A stretch of DNA of 64,000 nt from Imbricaverruca yamaguchii (GCA_034440575.1 JAOTOL010001560.1:1654001-1718000), one strand, 5' to 3'; shown: positions 1 through 33,955, numbered from the stretch's first letter. Notes: generated by a model not told the origin, from the sequence alone. Program-made: numbers and translations.

Positions 1-612
1 CATTGGAATCGCATATCCTAAACAGCCCTCAAAAACATGCAAAACGACATCCGTGGTTTCGAAGACCTTCTTCCGTCAGACTGAAGTGCGAACGCTCATC
101 GTTGTTACGTCTAATTACATCCACACACCTACTCAAATACCTTTCTCTTTCTTTCCTTTTTATTCACATTGCATTACGCCACATAGCACCCGCTCCGGTG
201 GGTGACCGATTTTCGTGCTTTCGCAAGAGGGGAGGGGAATTTACGCCCACTCGAGATATCGGGAACAATAGTCCTCGAACAGCGAAATGAATAATAACGC
301 AGGTGGTTTGCTAGAAGAATGCTCATGTTCGTAATTTTGAGCATTTCAATGCATGGCCATCAAGGTCAAGCCAGATTCCCAGAAAAGATTCGGATGTCGG
401 CGCGCTGTCGGCATGTGTCGGGGCGAGCTCCGCCTCCTGCAAATGGCATGCCGACATCAGGCCGCTCTCGGCCCGACATCGGTATTCTGACCAGGAATAT
501 CAACAAATGTCTGGTTGAGTTCAGCATATCAATAGCAGCCAGCCGACGTCGGGCCGTTGCCAGACCCAGACATTTCACTCCCAGCCGACAGCGGTGCCCT
601 GTCGTTCCTTAG
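1..612. other. no gene recognised
   Basis: Only chance open frames. Three diverged words of the type GCCGACATCAGGCCG occur around 380-560 without a clear period. Confidence 0.5.
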
Positions 613-1000
613 CCCGTCCCGCCTCCCCGGTCAGATCCTCACACCCGTCTTGGGGGGCGCGTGGATAGGAACCCCCCGCTAATATCCAAACGTAATCAGT
701 AATAAAAAACGTTAAAAAATCCTCTCGTACGTTTTGTTGCATACCTAAGGGTAAGCAAACGCTGAAAGTTTCATTAAAAATCTCCATCCGTTAAAGCGTG
801 ACGACTGGTTTAACTTTTTTGGTGGTGATCTCACTTAACCTAGACTAACTTGTTGACCCCAGATGACCTGACTTCAAAAGTTTGACACAACATGCAAAAT
901 TGATGTGGGAAAAGGAGTGCCACATTTCGCCGTTCTTTCACTATCTGCGGAAAACCTGAAGGAGGAGGCGGTTGAAGACCCCTCCCCGAGACGGCGCGGG
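613..1000. mobile_element. TTAA-flanked non-autonomous DNA element, short copy
   Basis: The right end is GGCGCGGG|TTAA (1001-1004); the left end is TTAG|CCCGTCCCGCC (609-612, a mutated TTAA). Shared internal blocks with the other two copies include GATGTGGGAAAAGG and GGCGGTTGAAGACC. At 388 bp it is an internally deleted version of the about 830 bp copies. Confidence 0.75.
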
Positions 1001-1559
1001 TTAATCTTGTAGGTTTCATACCAGTTGCTTATTAGCTCTATAGATAGGTATTGCTACCCACCTTGAGCATTGAACTGCAAAGCACAATGAAGCTTCTTGT
1101 GGCTCCAATTTGGAGCTTCAAACACGTCACCAAAAAAATCCTTCGAATTTGTTTCAAGCTAGTGGAATCAAGCAACCTTCAACAGGTTTGGTATTTAGGG
1201 TTGAATGCTGAGCAGATTTTTTTAATCGAAGGCGAAACTGAAGTACTCCCCATTATTTACATCACAATCCCTGGAAGCAAAGGACAGGGACGCTACTGCA
1301 AATGAAGAGTTTTCAGGGGATTTTCACCGCGGTATGCACGGTCATACGAGCTGTTTTCATGTGCCGCGAGTCGTTCAAAATCGCTTGCGTCGCCGCCATC
1401 AATCCTCTGCTGAGGATGGTGTCGAACCACTCAGGCCGTCAGCACTGCGCCACTGACCCAGTCACGGTTTTTAATTCAGGGGCCGCTGAGGCGATCCAGA
1501 ATCAGTGTACAGCGAGACGCCGACACCTCTAAGGCGGCCGACGCGGGACGGAGCCGGGA

Positions 1560-1845
1560 AACTGGCCGCTGGCCGGCCTCTGGCCGCTGGTCGGCCCCTT
1601 GCCTCTGGCCGGCCCCTGGCCGCTGGCCGGCCTCTGGCCACTGGCCGGCCCCTGGCCTCTGGCCGGCCCCTGGCCGCTGGCCGGCCCCTGGCCGCTGACC
1701 GGCCTCTGGCCACTGGCCGGCCCCTGGCCTCTGGCCGACCCCTGGCCGCTTGCCGGCCCCTGGCCGTTGGCCGGCCCCTGGCCGTTGGCCGGCCTCTGGC
1801 CGTTGGCCGGCCTCTGGCCACTGGCCGGCCTCTGGCCGCTGGCTG
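1560..1845. repeat. 18 bp minisatellite
   Basis: Units of 18 bp around GGCCGGCCCCTGGCCGCT, about 16 copies, GC-rich and imperfectly palindromic. Long open frames over it on both strands are by-products of the period. Confidence 0.93.
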
Positions 1846-2047
1846 GCCTACCTTGTGGCCCCGCTGTACCTGCGGTGTGGCCACCAGCTCAACACAGACT
1901 GCTCCCGTGCGGTCGGGAGAGCCGAGATCCGGGCTGAACTTCCGGTGGCCCGAGGCGAGATGCCTCTGGCACGGTGGCGGGCGACTCGCTCATGACATCA
2001 CACATTCGGTCAGTCGCGATGTGTACGTGGGTGTCGACACCAGCGGA

Positions 2048-2492
2048 CGTGCGCCGCAGCTGCCGGATGTGTGTCGCAGCTGACGGATGTGTGCCGCAGC
2101 TGGTGGACGTGTGCCGCAGCTGGCGGATGTGTGTCGCAGCTGGCGGACATGCGCCGCAGCTGCCGGATGTGTGCCGCAGCTGCCGGATATGTGTCGCAGC
2201 TGGCGGATGTGTGCCCCAGCTGGTGGACGTGTGCCGCAGCTGGCGGGTGTGTGTCGCAGCTGGCGGATGTGTGCCGCAGCTGGCGGACGTGCACCGCAGC
2301 TGGCGGACGTGTGCCGCAGCTGGCAGATGTGTGCCGCAGCTGGCCGGTGTGTGCCGCAGCTGGCGGACGTGTGTCGCAGCTGGCGGATGTATGCCCCAGC
2401 TGGCTGATGTGTGCCGCAGCTGGCGGATGTGTGCCGCAGCTGGCGGATGTGTGCCGCAGCTGGTGGATGTGTGCCGCAGCTGGCCGGCGCAG
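2048..2492. repeat. 20 bp minisatellite
   Basis: About 22 copies of TGGCGGATGTGTGCCGCAGC with scattered substitutions, only about 200 bases from the 18 bp array. No stop in several frames, which explains the long spurious open frames. Confidence 0.94.
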
Positions 2493-4836
2493 CCAGAGCT
2501 GTGCGGCGGCCGCCGTCGTCGCTGCCGTCAGCGGTGGAAGCTGAGGGACGGACCGGCGACATGGTCTGGCATCAGCGGCTCAGACCAGACCGAAGGCGGG
2601 GCAGGCGGGCAGCTCCCGTCATAGCACTGAGTCGACGCCGCAATATTGAACCCGGGGTTCGGCTCGGTGGTCCGGCTCGATAAGAGTTAAGTAAAGTTCC
2701 GAGAGCTGGCGATGTGTATTAAAAATTGTGACACCTGTCTCGGAGTTGCAAGATTCCCCTGCAAAATAGACAACTTTGTTGACGACTGGAAATGGCCATG
2801 CAAGATTGAGAGGGCTACTAACGGATGAATGGGTCCCCAGAGAGCCACAGAAGACTGTACTGGGATGTTCCTGAGCTTTGGGATGAGCGGCTGAGCGATC
2901 GGGCCCTCTGAGAGCTAAGAGAGTCCTTGAGCACTGGCGATGAGTGCTAGGAATACTGATGATCAGCCTCACAGACCAGATGTCTTCGAGAATCATAAAT
3001 GCCGCCAAGGGCCGGGAGGGTCACCCACCACCACTTGAGCGGCGACAGTCGCCCCAGTGGTCACGGCCGTTTCAGTGGCCACGGTCGCCCCAGTGGCCTA
3101 ACCACAGCTGCTCCAGCAGCTACGATCGCCACAGCGATGACAAAACAAACAACCAAATGATAGCTGCGATGACGGACAATCCAGTGGTGCTGGTTGCTTC
3201 ACCTTGGATCAGGGTGACACTGGTGAAGGAAAAAAAGACAGATAATTGACATGATAGTGTGTGTTCGGCATAGCTAGCCATGCAAGAGGCTAGTCCTTCT
3301 CTTGTTCACACATCTCGTACTTTTTCCACACAGGCATTCACAGCTCATTTTGAGAAAGTACGAAGGTGTTGAAATGGTGAGATAACGTGGGTCTTCTCCC
3401 TCCCCACTAAATTATGTCTGAGCGTTTCGGATAATATAAAGTAGAAATTGATTCCGCGCAGATCAGCAATCGCATTTTTTCCAAGTTAATATTAATGCCG
3501 TCATTAGGGATGTGATAAGGTACCTTAATTTTTCGTAATGGTGATTACTTACTTGGTTGTTGTCGTTAACAAACTGACCCAAATCCGAAGATGTGTCGAA
3601 AAGTGTGTTCGGAGCCTGAGTAAACTGGAAGCCCTCTTCAGATATTCGCACAACCGGAGCAGATTTTGTCTACGTCACTGGCTTTACTTCATGGTCCATA
3701 CGTCACACCGGGTCTACCTTCACCACAGATCCGTGCTACACTCCCGATCAGTCTCATACTTCAGCCCAGGGCCATACCCAGAGGCGCAGCCGAAGGAGTC
3801 CAGGGCCCGGTTCATCTTAGTTACCAAAAATACACTAGACCGAAGACGAAATTTGGAGATTTCCACCGCGTAAAACCGCGCACGCGCGCTGCGGGCGCCG
3901 ATACATGTTACTGTTTCAATCATACTTTTTGTCGTGCCCCCCCCTGAAGAAAATCCTGGCTGCACTTCCGACCATACTTCACCCTAGGCTTTGTACCTCC
4001 CAGCAGATCTGACAGTCAGTGTTGACATTGACTGACAATGATGCTGATATTCGCAGTCAATATCATGAATCACTGTGAATCATGTATCGACCAGCCGCTA
4101 AAACACATCTTCCTTGCTATATTGCTGGCCAGTCCTCTATAAAGCTAACTTCAGTCAAAAGCCAGTCCATGCTGCTACCATAATGAGATCCAATGCGGCA
4201 ACAGTTGTCTGGAAACGTAAAAGAGATGTTAGGGTATATCGATGCGCAGGTCCTTCATGTCCGTGCAACGCACGCACATATCCATAATTACCGTTCAAAC
4301 ACCGCACACAAACACAAGTATATATTGCGAGGAGTCTCTCCCTCAAATGCTCCCGGAGAACATAACCGTCGCAGTCATCGACCAATACAAGGGGGAGAGG
4401 AGGAGCTTGTTTTCCTGAAATGCTGCCGGAGAACGCGACCGTCATAGTTATTTGCCGATGCAGATGGGCCAACGACATAAGTCAAGATGGTGAAGGTTAT
4501 TAGCCTGTCTTTGGGTCCGCAAAGTGCTCTAAATCATAAAGACACGACATATTTAAGTCCAAGCTTGGAAACGCTGACTGCTTGTCTTTGCTTCTTCTTT
4601 GGTTGGCGATTCTACAGCCACCTCGCCATACACCCGATGTCGCAGCGTTCGCGGACCCACTTGCAAAAGGCACCAGATAAAAAGGCGACGTTTCATCGCT
4701 ACACACGACCGCCAGTTCGTGAAGCCACGACGGAGAAAACAAGATGATGCGTTCGGGGCGCCACCTATAGCGCCCAGCGGATGAGCGCTAGCGCCACCTA
4801 TAGCGCCGGGTCTCCGAGCGGCCGCTTCAGCGCCAC
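2493..4836. other. region 3' of the takeout-like gene, no further gene recognised
   Basis: Holds short GC-rich imperfect repeats at 3010-3120 and, next to the stop, three copies of GCGCCACCTAT (near 4758, 4791 and 4829). No exon with supported splice sites was found. Confidence 0.5.
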
Positions 4837-22911
<18,075 letters not shown>

Positions 22912-22999
22912 CTGTCGGCCATACAACACACTCGTCAGCCTATCCAAGCTTGCAGTCTTCAAACTGGCCACACAAAAGCCTTCGCATTGCTATTCATTT

Positions 23000-25155
<2,156 letters not shown>

Positions 25156-26333
25156 ACATCCATCATGGGTTATATATGTATGATCCATCATGATGGGGCT
25201 GGGGGCTCATGTATTTTTGGTATTGCTGCTTCGCTATACAACACAAACGAAAAGAATCAATGCCATGCGACAGCAATATTTTGATGGAGATGCTATTGGT
25301 CACATCACTGGTTTTTACCATCATAATTTGTATGGACTATCAAGCTCTTTTTAAGGAGGAAAGAAATGTGACGATATATTTCAAACAATTGTATTTCAAT
25401 TCGGGTAGGGAATTTTAAGCAAATATTGTAAGACCACACTGATTAAAATGACTAAGATGATGTGGCCACATATTTCTGGTTCAAATGCATATCTTTCAGT
25501 TGGAAAGGGAAATGATATAAAAAGGAGCGGTGGAAGAATATATTCCTAGGAAAAAAACATGATGGCTTTACAAAAGTAATAATATGCTTCATGGAATTAA
25601 CAATGCAAGTTTCCCACACATTTATCTCCATAAAGCAAACAAAGGGGTTAGTGTTCGTTAGGTTAGGCTAGGTCAGATTTTTTCGTTGGGAACAAATCTG
25701 GTTTGCATTTAAATTTAAATGAAATGTATTTCTTTCTTCAAAAACAAAACGGGCTTAGCTTGTTTATGATTGGTTTTTAAGAGGAAAATTGTGAGCAATG
25801 TTTTAGTTTTTTTTTTTCATTTCCCATATATGCGAGGTTAGGCAATGCTAGGTTAGGTTCGGCTACATTGCATTTGTATTAGTTTCTTCCTTTTTTGTTA
25901 TACTATGCTACTAAATTCGAAGTACATTTTTTGTTCATATTTAGCCTGCAAACCGAAAAGTAAGCATTTGCACAGGAAATGGGCGGTCACATCATGCTTA
26001 CCACATCCAAAACATTGCATTTGGAAAAGAAACACCAATAATGGATAAAGTATCTTAAGGCACAAATTTACATTTTACAAACTAATACAAGCCTAACATT
26101 TGGGAGAAAAATGGAATGAACTATTTTCGAAAAATTCATACACATTTCTAAAAAAAAGTAAAGTTTAAGTGGAAGTAGCAAAACCTAACTTATTTTGCCT
26201 TGCTTTACAGTGAAAAACACGGGATGGATTTATCTTGCATCCAAATTTAATTTCATTGACGACATATTTCAGAGAACATCTGGACTGTTTGATTGAATTG
26301 AATTGACAGGCTCCTGTATATTTAGCAGTTTAA

Positions 26334-27170
26334 CCCGTGCAGCCTTTCCGGTAAAATCCTCACACCCCGTCTCGGGGGGGGGGGAGGGCGGTCGAAGACC
26401 CCCTCTAAAATCCAAACTAAGCATCGCACGAAAACGAAAGAGGTGCCATCGGAAAGCGCGTCGGCGAGTAGGGTCCGGGTCCATCCCCAAAACAATTTTC
26501 CCCCAAAGTGACGTCATCAGGGGGGCTAGATTTTCACGACTTTTCACGACTTACATTATGTCTTTGACTCTGGGGAGTTCATTTTCGGGGATATATGACA
26601 AAACGAAATTTATTTGGAATGAGAAAAGGACAGCGAAATCGACCAGGGCTATGATTATTTTGCCCCCCAATTAATTTTTTTAGGGGGAATTTCAAAATTT
26701 TGGGTTTTCAAGTTTTCTTTAATTTTCCTTTTCCAATGGGTAGAGCAGACCGAGAAACGTTGTTGGAAGTCAACTTGCACTAATAAAAATGCTTGCTTTA
26801 GCCAGAATCCTGTATTTGAACTGTAAGATGGCAAATACGCAATATTTGTATGTAATCAAAACGAAAAACAGAAAAATTCAACTCCTACGTTTCGTTGCAT
26901 CCGTAAAGATAAGCAAACGCTGATAGTTTCGTTAACATATCTGTATCCGTTAAAGCGTGACGACTGATTTAATTTGTTTTGGAGGTGACCTCACTTGACC
27001 TTGACTAACTCGTTGACCCTAGATGACCTGATGTAAACATTTTGAATCAGTATGTCAAATTGATGTGGGAAAAGGTATGCCAGATTTGGGGCGCTGCCGC
27101 GCGCGTTCGTCCGCTATCGGCGAAAACCTGAGGGGGGCGGTTGAAGATCCCCTCCTAGAGACGGGACGTG
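26334..27170. mobile_element. TTAA-flanked non-autonomous DNA element, 837 bp copy
   Basis: TTAA at 26330-26333 and 27171-27174. Ends read CCCGTGCAGCC and (minus strand) CACGTCCCGTCTC, with inverted GGCGGTYGAAGAYCCC inside both. It is collinear but inverted relative to the 9.6-10.4 kb copy. Confidence 0.82.
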
Positions 27171-27174
27171 TTAA

Positions 27175-30100
27175 CACCAATGATCGAGTGGCTTAACATT
27201 CGGAGTCTGTACGAATAAAAAGATGCATGAAAATAATGTGGTTCAATCAGATATTCGCAACGTCAATAATTCCGCAAGGCTTCCACATTTGCATGATGAT
27301 GCGAGGCATATGTGGAAATTCTGATGTTATCAGAGATCATAACCTCCTGGTTGTATATCATGCTAATGCTAATTTCTCATTTCCAAACTACATATGTGCA
27401 CAGTTCTGCCAATCATAACAATCACTCAACCCTTCACTTTCCTCGCCTGCTTAGGTATAGTAGCAGAGCAATGCAATGGTTGCGGCTTTCTGGGAGTCCA
27501 GCCTTGCATGACCACGAACCCAGAATACCCCACGCTCCACCACAGCACGCAGCTCATGGGGCTTCTCGCGTAGGTGGCTGGATTCTATGCAGTGCCTCCA
27601 CCATAACCTTGTCTGGTTCTTTCTCAATCGTACCACAAGAAATCATATGTCCTGCATCTAGTACAGCTTCGCCCTCGATGGCACAACGCTTTTATCGTCG
27701 TCATACTCAGAGAGTTGCGCAATTGATGCTTTCAGTATGGTAGGATCCATCTGTGTTTCTCTGAAGCAAGCTTAGACAGTATCATGAAATACGGTACGCG
27801 TATTATTTATCCTTCACGGAGCTGCCATGCTTGAATGCTTGTACTGTCATCTAGCGGCAGGCGGAAGAGCGAATAGCCCTTCCGCCTGCATTATTTTTTA
27901 AATGAAACGGTCGCCTGTGGACATCTCATCGATACGAATCGCCCATGGTGGCGTTATTTATATCGCGAAACGAAGAAATTGCACAACTGAAGCAACTGAC
28001 ATGATATTAGAATAACAATATTTCAAGCATTGGAAGCAACGCAACCCGAGACCTTCAGGTTATATATTCGTAGAACAGTCCCTAGCCCATCTAAATATTA
28101 ACATTTACGATATTGAATCTGGCGCGGTAGGTAGCTGTAGCATTGTAATGCGTTTCGATCAATATGGCGATATGGCCGTCCGTTCTTACAAAAACTTTTC
28201 TCTGAGTAAGGTAGATTTCGTACAAGCTTCCTTTCCTTGAAAAGCTACGTGAAGTAGAACAATGGCGCACAGACATAATGTTTGCCACTTTTTTGATAAA
28301 TATTAATTTCATCGATGCTTAAGCATGACAGCTTGTTGTTCGGGTAGAAATGAGGTGGGGAGGGGGTGAGCTGCAGGTTGGGGACTGGAGCCCTCCCAAC
28401 TGAATAGGGTCCTACATCCCTGGAAGCTCTGCAGGTGGAAAGAAAACAAAATTGCACTTCTTGTTGTGATGTTAGCATGGCTGAATATGGTCAGATTGCA
28501 TCGTTGTCAAGTTTGATGGCATTCAATACGTGTTGTGAGCAACCACCAGCTGTTCTGAAATAAAATTACGCTGTCACAAGGAAATAAGCTACAACACTAT
28601 GGTGATCATAAATGTCCCACCCTTGTTAGGGAATCTACAAGAGCAGCATTGGAGAGCTACATACATGTAAGTTGGAAAAACAAGTTCCGATCATCTGGCG
28701 TTTATTTCGTCGTTTTTCACCTCGTTGTTCTTTTGTGCATTGATTGGTGCAGTGCAGTAATGTGCAACAATATGCAATATGCGGAGCGTGCCCGAAACGT
28801 AAAAAATGAATTCGCAGGAAGCTTGTGAAAGTGTTCATGTCTTAGAGGACAGGCTGCGTATTCCGTGTCAAAAAAGGCTCGTGTTTGCATTGCAAGAGGG
28901 AGTCGACTGTGCGTCCATTCGAACAGTACCTACAGGCATATGAAGGCATAGTCGTACTTCTTGTTGTGAACAAGCATGGTCAGTTCTTTCGATTTCCAGA
29001 CCACCAGGTGTTCAGAAGTAAAATTACATCGTCGCACGTATGCAAGCCTATAAACAACCTATCAGTAATGGTGATTTTGAGATTTGTGAAATGTATTATG
29101 ACCAGCTATAATACTTACATAAAATAGTTTTACATATTTTTTTTTGTAAGGAAACGTCATTATATTATCATTTTAACTCATTGATCCATCCCCGTAGTTT
29201 TCAAGTGGGAGAAAACTCACTCGAAATCCATCCGTTCCGCAAATTGCAAAAACATAGAAAGCCTAGAGAACAGACGCCTATACGGGATATCTAAAAGCAA
29301 AACGCATTTTAATATATTTTGTAAGGCAGCCAAATCATGCCCATTTGTATTTCTGCCATTAAATGTATCAATTTGAATGGCCTAGGAGTTACAGAAGATC
29401 ACGAGGTCAGGAAGTCATGGGGTCAGGAGTTCAAATGTAAGAAACAGTGGTACGTTATCACGATATGTTTTCTTGACTTTTGTTTTTCTCAAATATGCAT
29501 AGCATGCCACACTTTCCCCTCATTTTCGATGAGATGTATCCTCAAAAATATCCTCGCTGTATGACCCCAAAATAATGTCAGAATCTATGATTCGGAAGCC
29601 GTTAGTCGAATCGACCAAAAACTTGTTCAGGCGTGTTCAGAGCATGAGACTACCCGGCACAACAACTTTGGTCCAAATACAAATTTAGTGGGTGTCAAAT
29701 TTGAAAATATGTGTTCGATCTGTCGTGGAATGCAAGAATTGTCTCTGATTCGTGCATGTTCAGAAATGTTCTGGGGAAAAAGATCTCTGAGTCACAGAAT
29801 CTGTGAGGCTGTTCGTAATGTGAGGAATAAGGTGTATATTCAGCAGGCAAAACTGAGCTTGCGTTTTTAGCATTCTCTATGTTGAGTAGGAAAAGAGCAA
29901 GCAAGACCTTATGACAGCGATTTTTTAACTAAAGCATTAAAAAAGGAGCAAATATAAGTATTACTCTTTTGATGTGCTTTATGGCTCCGAAATGTTGCAG
30001 TGAACATACCTCTTTAAAAAAGTAAGAATAATGTTCGGAGAAGATACTCCAAGCCAGCAAATGCTGGGTGTTAAATGCCAGTATGAAGAAGAGGTATTCC

Positions 30101-31699
30101 AAAAGGGAAGTCGATCAGTTGCATCAGGTTTTCATGGCGACGCTTCTTGTTCATTCTGACACTTTGGAGATTGAACTGCGTCATGGATATTGGACCTGAA
30201 GCATAGCGTTGGACCTGCATTAGAAAACCTCGGAGATCACCAATTCTTCTACTTTTTACCAGTTTGGTATTCCCATTCGTTGCACGATGTCACAACGGCG
30301 ACAAGTTTATGACACTATCAATGCGAAGTGCTAGTAGTGGACAGTACTAAATAATGGCTCCTCCGTAGCGCACATGAAATATGAAGTGCATGAAGATGGG
30401 ACAAAAATGTTACATTTTCCGAATGTCGCTGCGGAAAATGCTGCCAAACCATACGTATGGGGCGTGGTCACCAGTCCAACAAGATATAACTCTACCATTT
30501 GGTACTTGATGAAGGTAGGAGATGGCTATAAAAGCCCAAAAATGTGTCTTACTAATGACACAGCATGGAAAAACGTCACGACCAAAAAATGTTCAATGAA
30601 ACACAACGGGCGTGCTAGAAAATCAGTCGGAGACTGAAGTGTTTCTAATATATGAACATTTGGAGCAGGCCGGTTTCGCAACGAATATCTCACACGTGAC
30701 CACATGAACTTGTAGTGATGTAAGCAGGACGATTGGCGGGGTCACACTGAGATTGTCATTCAGTAGGGTGATTGATGAGTACTAGCAAAATACCACTCGC
30801 ACACGTCGCCACAGACTGCTCGTGGCCTTGGATATGTGTGCACATATTTCTCACGGTGTCAGCACGACATACAGTGACGAGCAAAAAAAGCTGATAGTCG
30901 TATTATAAAGCGAACACGTGCTACTGGCACAAAATAAAGAATTAGCCATCGAAGCCAAGGCCATTACATTCTCCACATGAAACCTATCGCCTGGTTGAAC
31001 TGTCAGATTTTAGAAGACGTATCATTTGAGCTTAGTTGAAGTTTTTTGCAGCAGAGATGTTATTTCATTTTTATTTGTGCTGCAGGAGCGCAGCCAAGAT
31101 ATTCTTAGGGGCCGGACCCAAAAAATGTTTAAAAGAACTAGGTTAGAAAGCATGAGATTATAGGCTGGTTGTAGTTAAATATAGAAATCTTCGGCGCGAT
31201 TCCGACGATTCCGATAGCGTATTGAGTAGCACTTCGCCCTTGCTGTCATAACGTAACACCAAATACAAATGGACGGTGTCCCTTTAATGTCAATCTGTGT
31301 TGCTTTGTTCTAATTTTGCTGTCGGTTAATACGTGTAAGGCATACAACGTCCAGGTTCGAAGGTGGGACTAACATGAAGGCAAAACATGTGCCCGTTGTT
31401 CCGTTCAAGGTGGCATCGATAGTCGCCACCCGCTTATTGCGGTTTGGTGTCAGCCAGAAAACAAGACGGGACATTTTGTCGTCTGTTAATTAGGTGGGTG
31501 TTTCTAAGCCAGATCCTTGATTTTCTACCCACTCAGCGTGCTCGTTTTGCCCTGCTCCTCCTAATTATCAAATTCTTATTGACATACCCATTTTTTCAGT
31601 TTTCATACTGTTTTTACCGTCTTGGCCATTCAGTTATTATTTCATTATTCACTTAATTATTCACTTAAAGTGTTCCTGGACAGCAGGCTGGCTCTGAAG
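27175..31699. other. AT-rich sequence, no gene recognised
   Basis: Only short chance frames. It holds the diverged direct repeat at 28.5/29.0 kb. Confidence 0.5.
28456..29075 (+). repeat. diverged direct repeat, two copies about 500 bp apart
   Basis: The segments at about 28456-28610 and 28955-29075 share CTTCTTGTTGTGA, ATGGTCAG, ACCACCAG(C/G)TGTTC and TAAAATTAC words in the same order. The origin is unknown. Confidence 0.5.
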
Positions 31700-31873
31700 T
31701 TGTTTGTTTGTTTATTGGGTGGTTCACGACGCACTTTATGCACATTCACGGCTAATGGCGCCGCCCAAACTGTTTCGCCGGTGGGGCGAAATATCTTGAG
31801 CGGCGCCAGTGTCGAACCCGGGACCTTTGGCACCCATAGCCCGACACCTCAACCACTCGGCCACCCCGCCCCA
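31700..31873 (-). mobile_element. tRNA-derived SINE (family A), second copy
   Basis: On the minus strand it reads GGCCGAGTGGTTGAGGTGTC, then CCAAAGGTCCCGGGTTCGAC, and a body with ATTAGCCGTGAATGTGCATA shared with the 22.2 kb copy. It ends in an AATAAAC/AAAC-rich tail. Confidence 0.88.
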
Positions 31874-32017
31874 CTGCCCCTGAATTAGAACAGTGCGGGT
31901 GTATGTCTGTGTGTGTGTGACCACCACCGCCCAGACCACTACGTCCGTGCCCAATATGCAACGTAGCTGGCTCCCGACACCGCTCAGATCGATCCGGTGA
32001 TCCCAGAGAGCGCACGA

Positions 32018-32115
32018 TCTCACCTGTCGCTACTCTTCTCCCGCGATCAATCGGCGTGAGCGATTGGCGACGCTACATGGCTCAACGGTCGACGTGTCGT
32101 AAAGCCAATAGCCAG
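32018..32115 (+). mobile_element. tRNA-derived SINE (family B), 5'-truncated copy
   Basis: Begins at CTCACCTGTCGCTAC inside the family B body and ends GTCGTAAAGCCAATAG. CCAGAGAGCGCACGA flanks it at 32003-32017 and 32116-32130, so the truncated copy inserted as such. Confidence 0.85.
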
Positions 32116-33044
32116 CCAGAGAGCGCACGACTCGCCTCAGAAGCCGCTACTCTCGGCGCAGTCTCACCGCCACCGCGATGTCGACATCTGACCGACCGAT
32201 CGCGGGATCGGGCAGGGAGAGGGTGGCATTGGCGTTGGCCTGTCGAGTGCCTCGATCGCATGAGAGCCGCATGGTTCAAGGCGCCGATGGCGCAATGGCC
32301 GGCTTTCTACACATACCCGCCTTGTGTAAGCTCCACGAAGCGCACGACCTTGCGCGATTCGTGCCCGCACAAGGGCACGAACCCCGTCACACGAACCTTG
32401 TGTCGGGAGGTGCCAGGCAAGTAAAGGTGTGGAACCTGCAGACACTGATTCTCCCAAAGCCAGCCTCCTCATTTGGCATGTAAACGCGGGGAGAGCCAGT
32501 ACTACGAGTGTCCACACAGTGGGAAACGAGGAGACGTGACACACAAACTTCAACAAATGTTGCGTCACCACATGGCGTGGTATGAACAAAATCAACCCGA
32601 AAACCCTTTCGTATCCAGGGAGACGACGTGGTCTCTAGGTTTATCTTTCGATGGGACTATCAAAAATCGATCCCAACTCTCATGATCATCACGCAGTAAG
32701 GTCACGACCTGCATGCGAAGTTCTAATTTTCTCAAAGTCGTGGTGGTGCACACTATGCTTGCCCGTTAAATAGCACCTTTGCATGAGATTGGAGGAATAA
32801 ATCACAAATAATGCTGTTGATGGTGAGGGTAGGGTAGGAGGTTCGCTCCGCAGTCTGCATTTGTTTGCTGAGTGCACGATCAGTGCATGTAGATGCACAT
32901 ATTTGGTTTGCGGGTGCATGTTCACCAGTTATTTTTGCACTGGGAATACTTCGACAAAAGACCATGTCATACTCCGGGAAGGGGCGTTTCGGGCGCATGA
33001 CAAGAGCACCTATTGCAGGCCATTGCGCATCATTTTTTTTTAAA

Positions 33045-33897
33045 TTTCGCTACAGAACAATTTGATCAGGGAAATCAGGCTGATGTAGCGTATCTTGACT
33101 TTAGTAAGGCCTTTGACAATGTACCCCATAAACCGTTAATGATGCAGCTTCAGGTCCATGGTATTGCAGGTAGCATCTTAAAATGGATAGAGTTGTGGCC
33201 TTCAGATAGACCGCAAAGAGTGATGCTAAATGGTACAAAGTCATCATAGCAAAATGTTCTTAGTGGAGTCCCCCAGGGGTCAGTACTGGGGTAACCAATG
33301 CTCATTTTATTTGTAGATAACATTGAAAGTGGCCTCAGCAGTAAGGTTCTGAAATTTGCGGATGACTTGAAGTTCTTTAGGACAACAACAGGACATAATG
33401 AGTAGGTCTCGCTGTAGAAAGTCTTAGACGAACTTGTGAAGTGGTCCGAAAAATGGCAAATGAAATTCAATTTTGGTAAGTGCAAAACCATGCATGTAGG
33501 TAGGCAGCATATGAAAGTTTTAATTAGATATAGAAGGCTGAGAGGATATTTCATCGCAGCCTTTACATTTGTTCATGGCCAGGAACAGGGATATCTCAGG
33601 GAAATGTTTGAATTTAACAGAAATAATGCAATTGAAGGCCATGACTTGAAAATTAAAGTTGATCGCAGCAGGACAAGGTTAAGACAGCCTTTCTTCACCA
33701 ACAGGGTAGTAGAACACTGAAACCAGCCGCCAGAAAACAATGTCAGTAGCAGCATACTGAACATCTTTAAAAACAGCAGACAATCATTATAAGAATATAG
33801 GATTTGCTTCTCGGCATTCCAGGGAGGGCTGATTGGGCAGCACTTGTGGCTCATGGTTACATTGATCTTTTAGGCCTTTATGTCCTTATGTCTTTAT
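33045..33897 (+). mobile_element. CR1-like LINE fragment with an internal deletion
   Basis: Starts inside the reverse transcriptase (AYLDFSKAFDNVPHKPL), continues through LKFADDLKFF-like sequence to about 33515, then jumps directly to IRYRRLRGYF near the 3' end, skipping some hundreds of bases present in the 15.6-17.3 kb copy. It ends with CTTTATGTCCTTATGTCTTT. Several stops make it inactive. Confidence 0.88.
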
Positions 33898-33955
33898 AAA
33901 TATTGATTATTTGGGCTTAAGGGCGTGCCGACTACAAGGTCATTTAGGTCTCTAT
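33898..33955 (+). repeat. interspersed repeat fragment (TTGATTATTTGGGCTTAAGG)
   Basis: Shares about 45 bases with 58677-58730, including ACTACAAGGTCATTTAG. It directly follows the 3' end of a CR1-like LINE. Confidence 0.6.

Noticed and set aside
1405..1460. tRNA-like sequence on the minus strand (GTCAGTGGCGCAGTGCTGAC)
   Set aside because: Looks like a D-arm/box A and a TTCGA word, but spacing and stems do not fit; too weak to call a SINE.
1471..2624. GC-rich open frames (up to 216 codons)
   Set aside because: They cover the 18 bp and 20 bp minisatellites and show only the repeat.
31080..31150. Possible transposon word GCGCAGCCAAGATATTC, similar to GCGCAGCCAGGATGTTC at 18016
   Set aside because: Similarity is limited to under 20 bases and no ends or further homology were seen.
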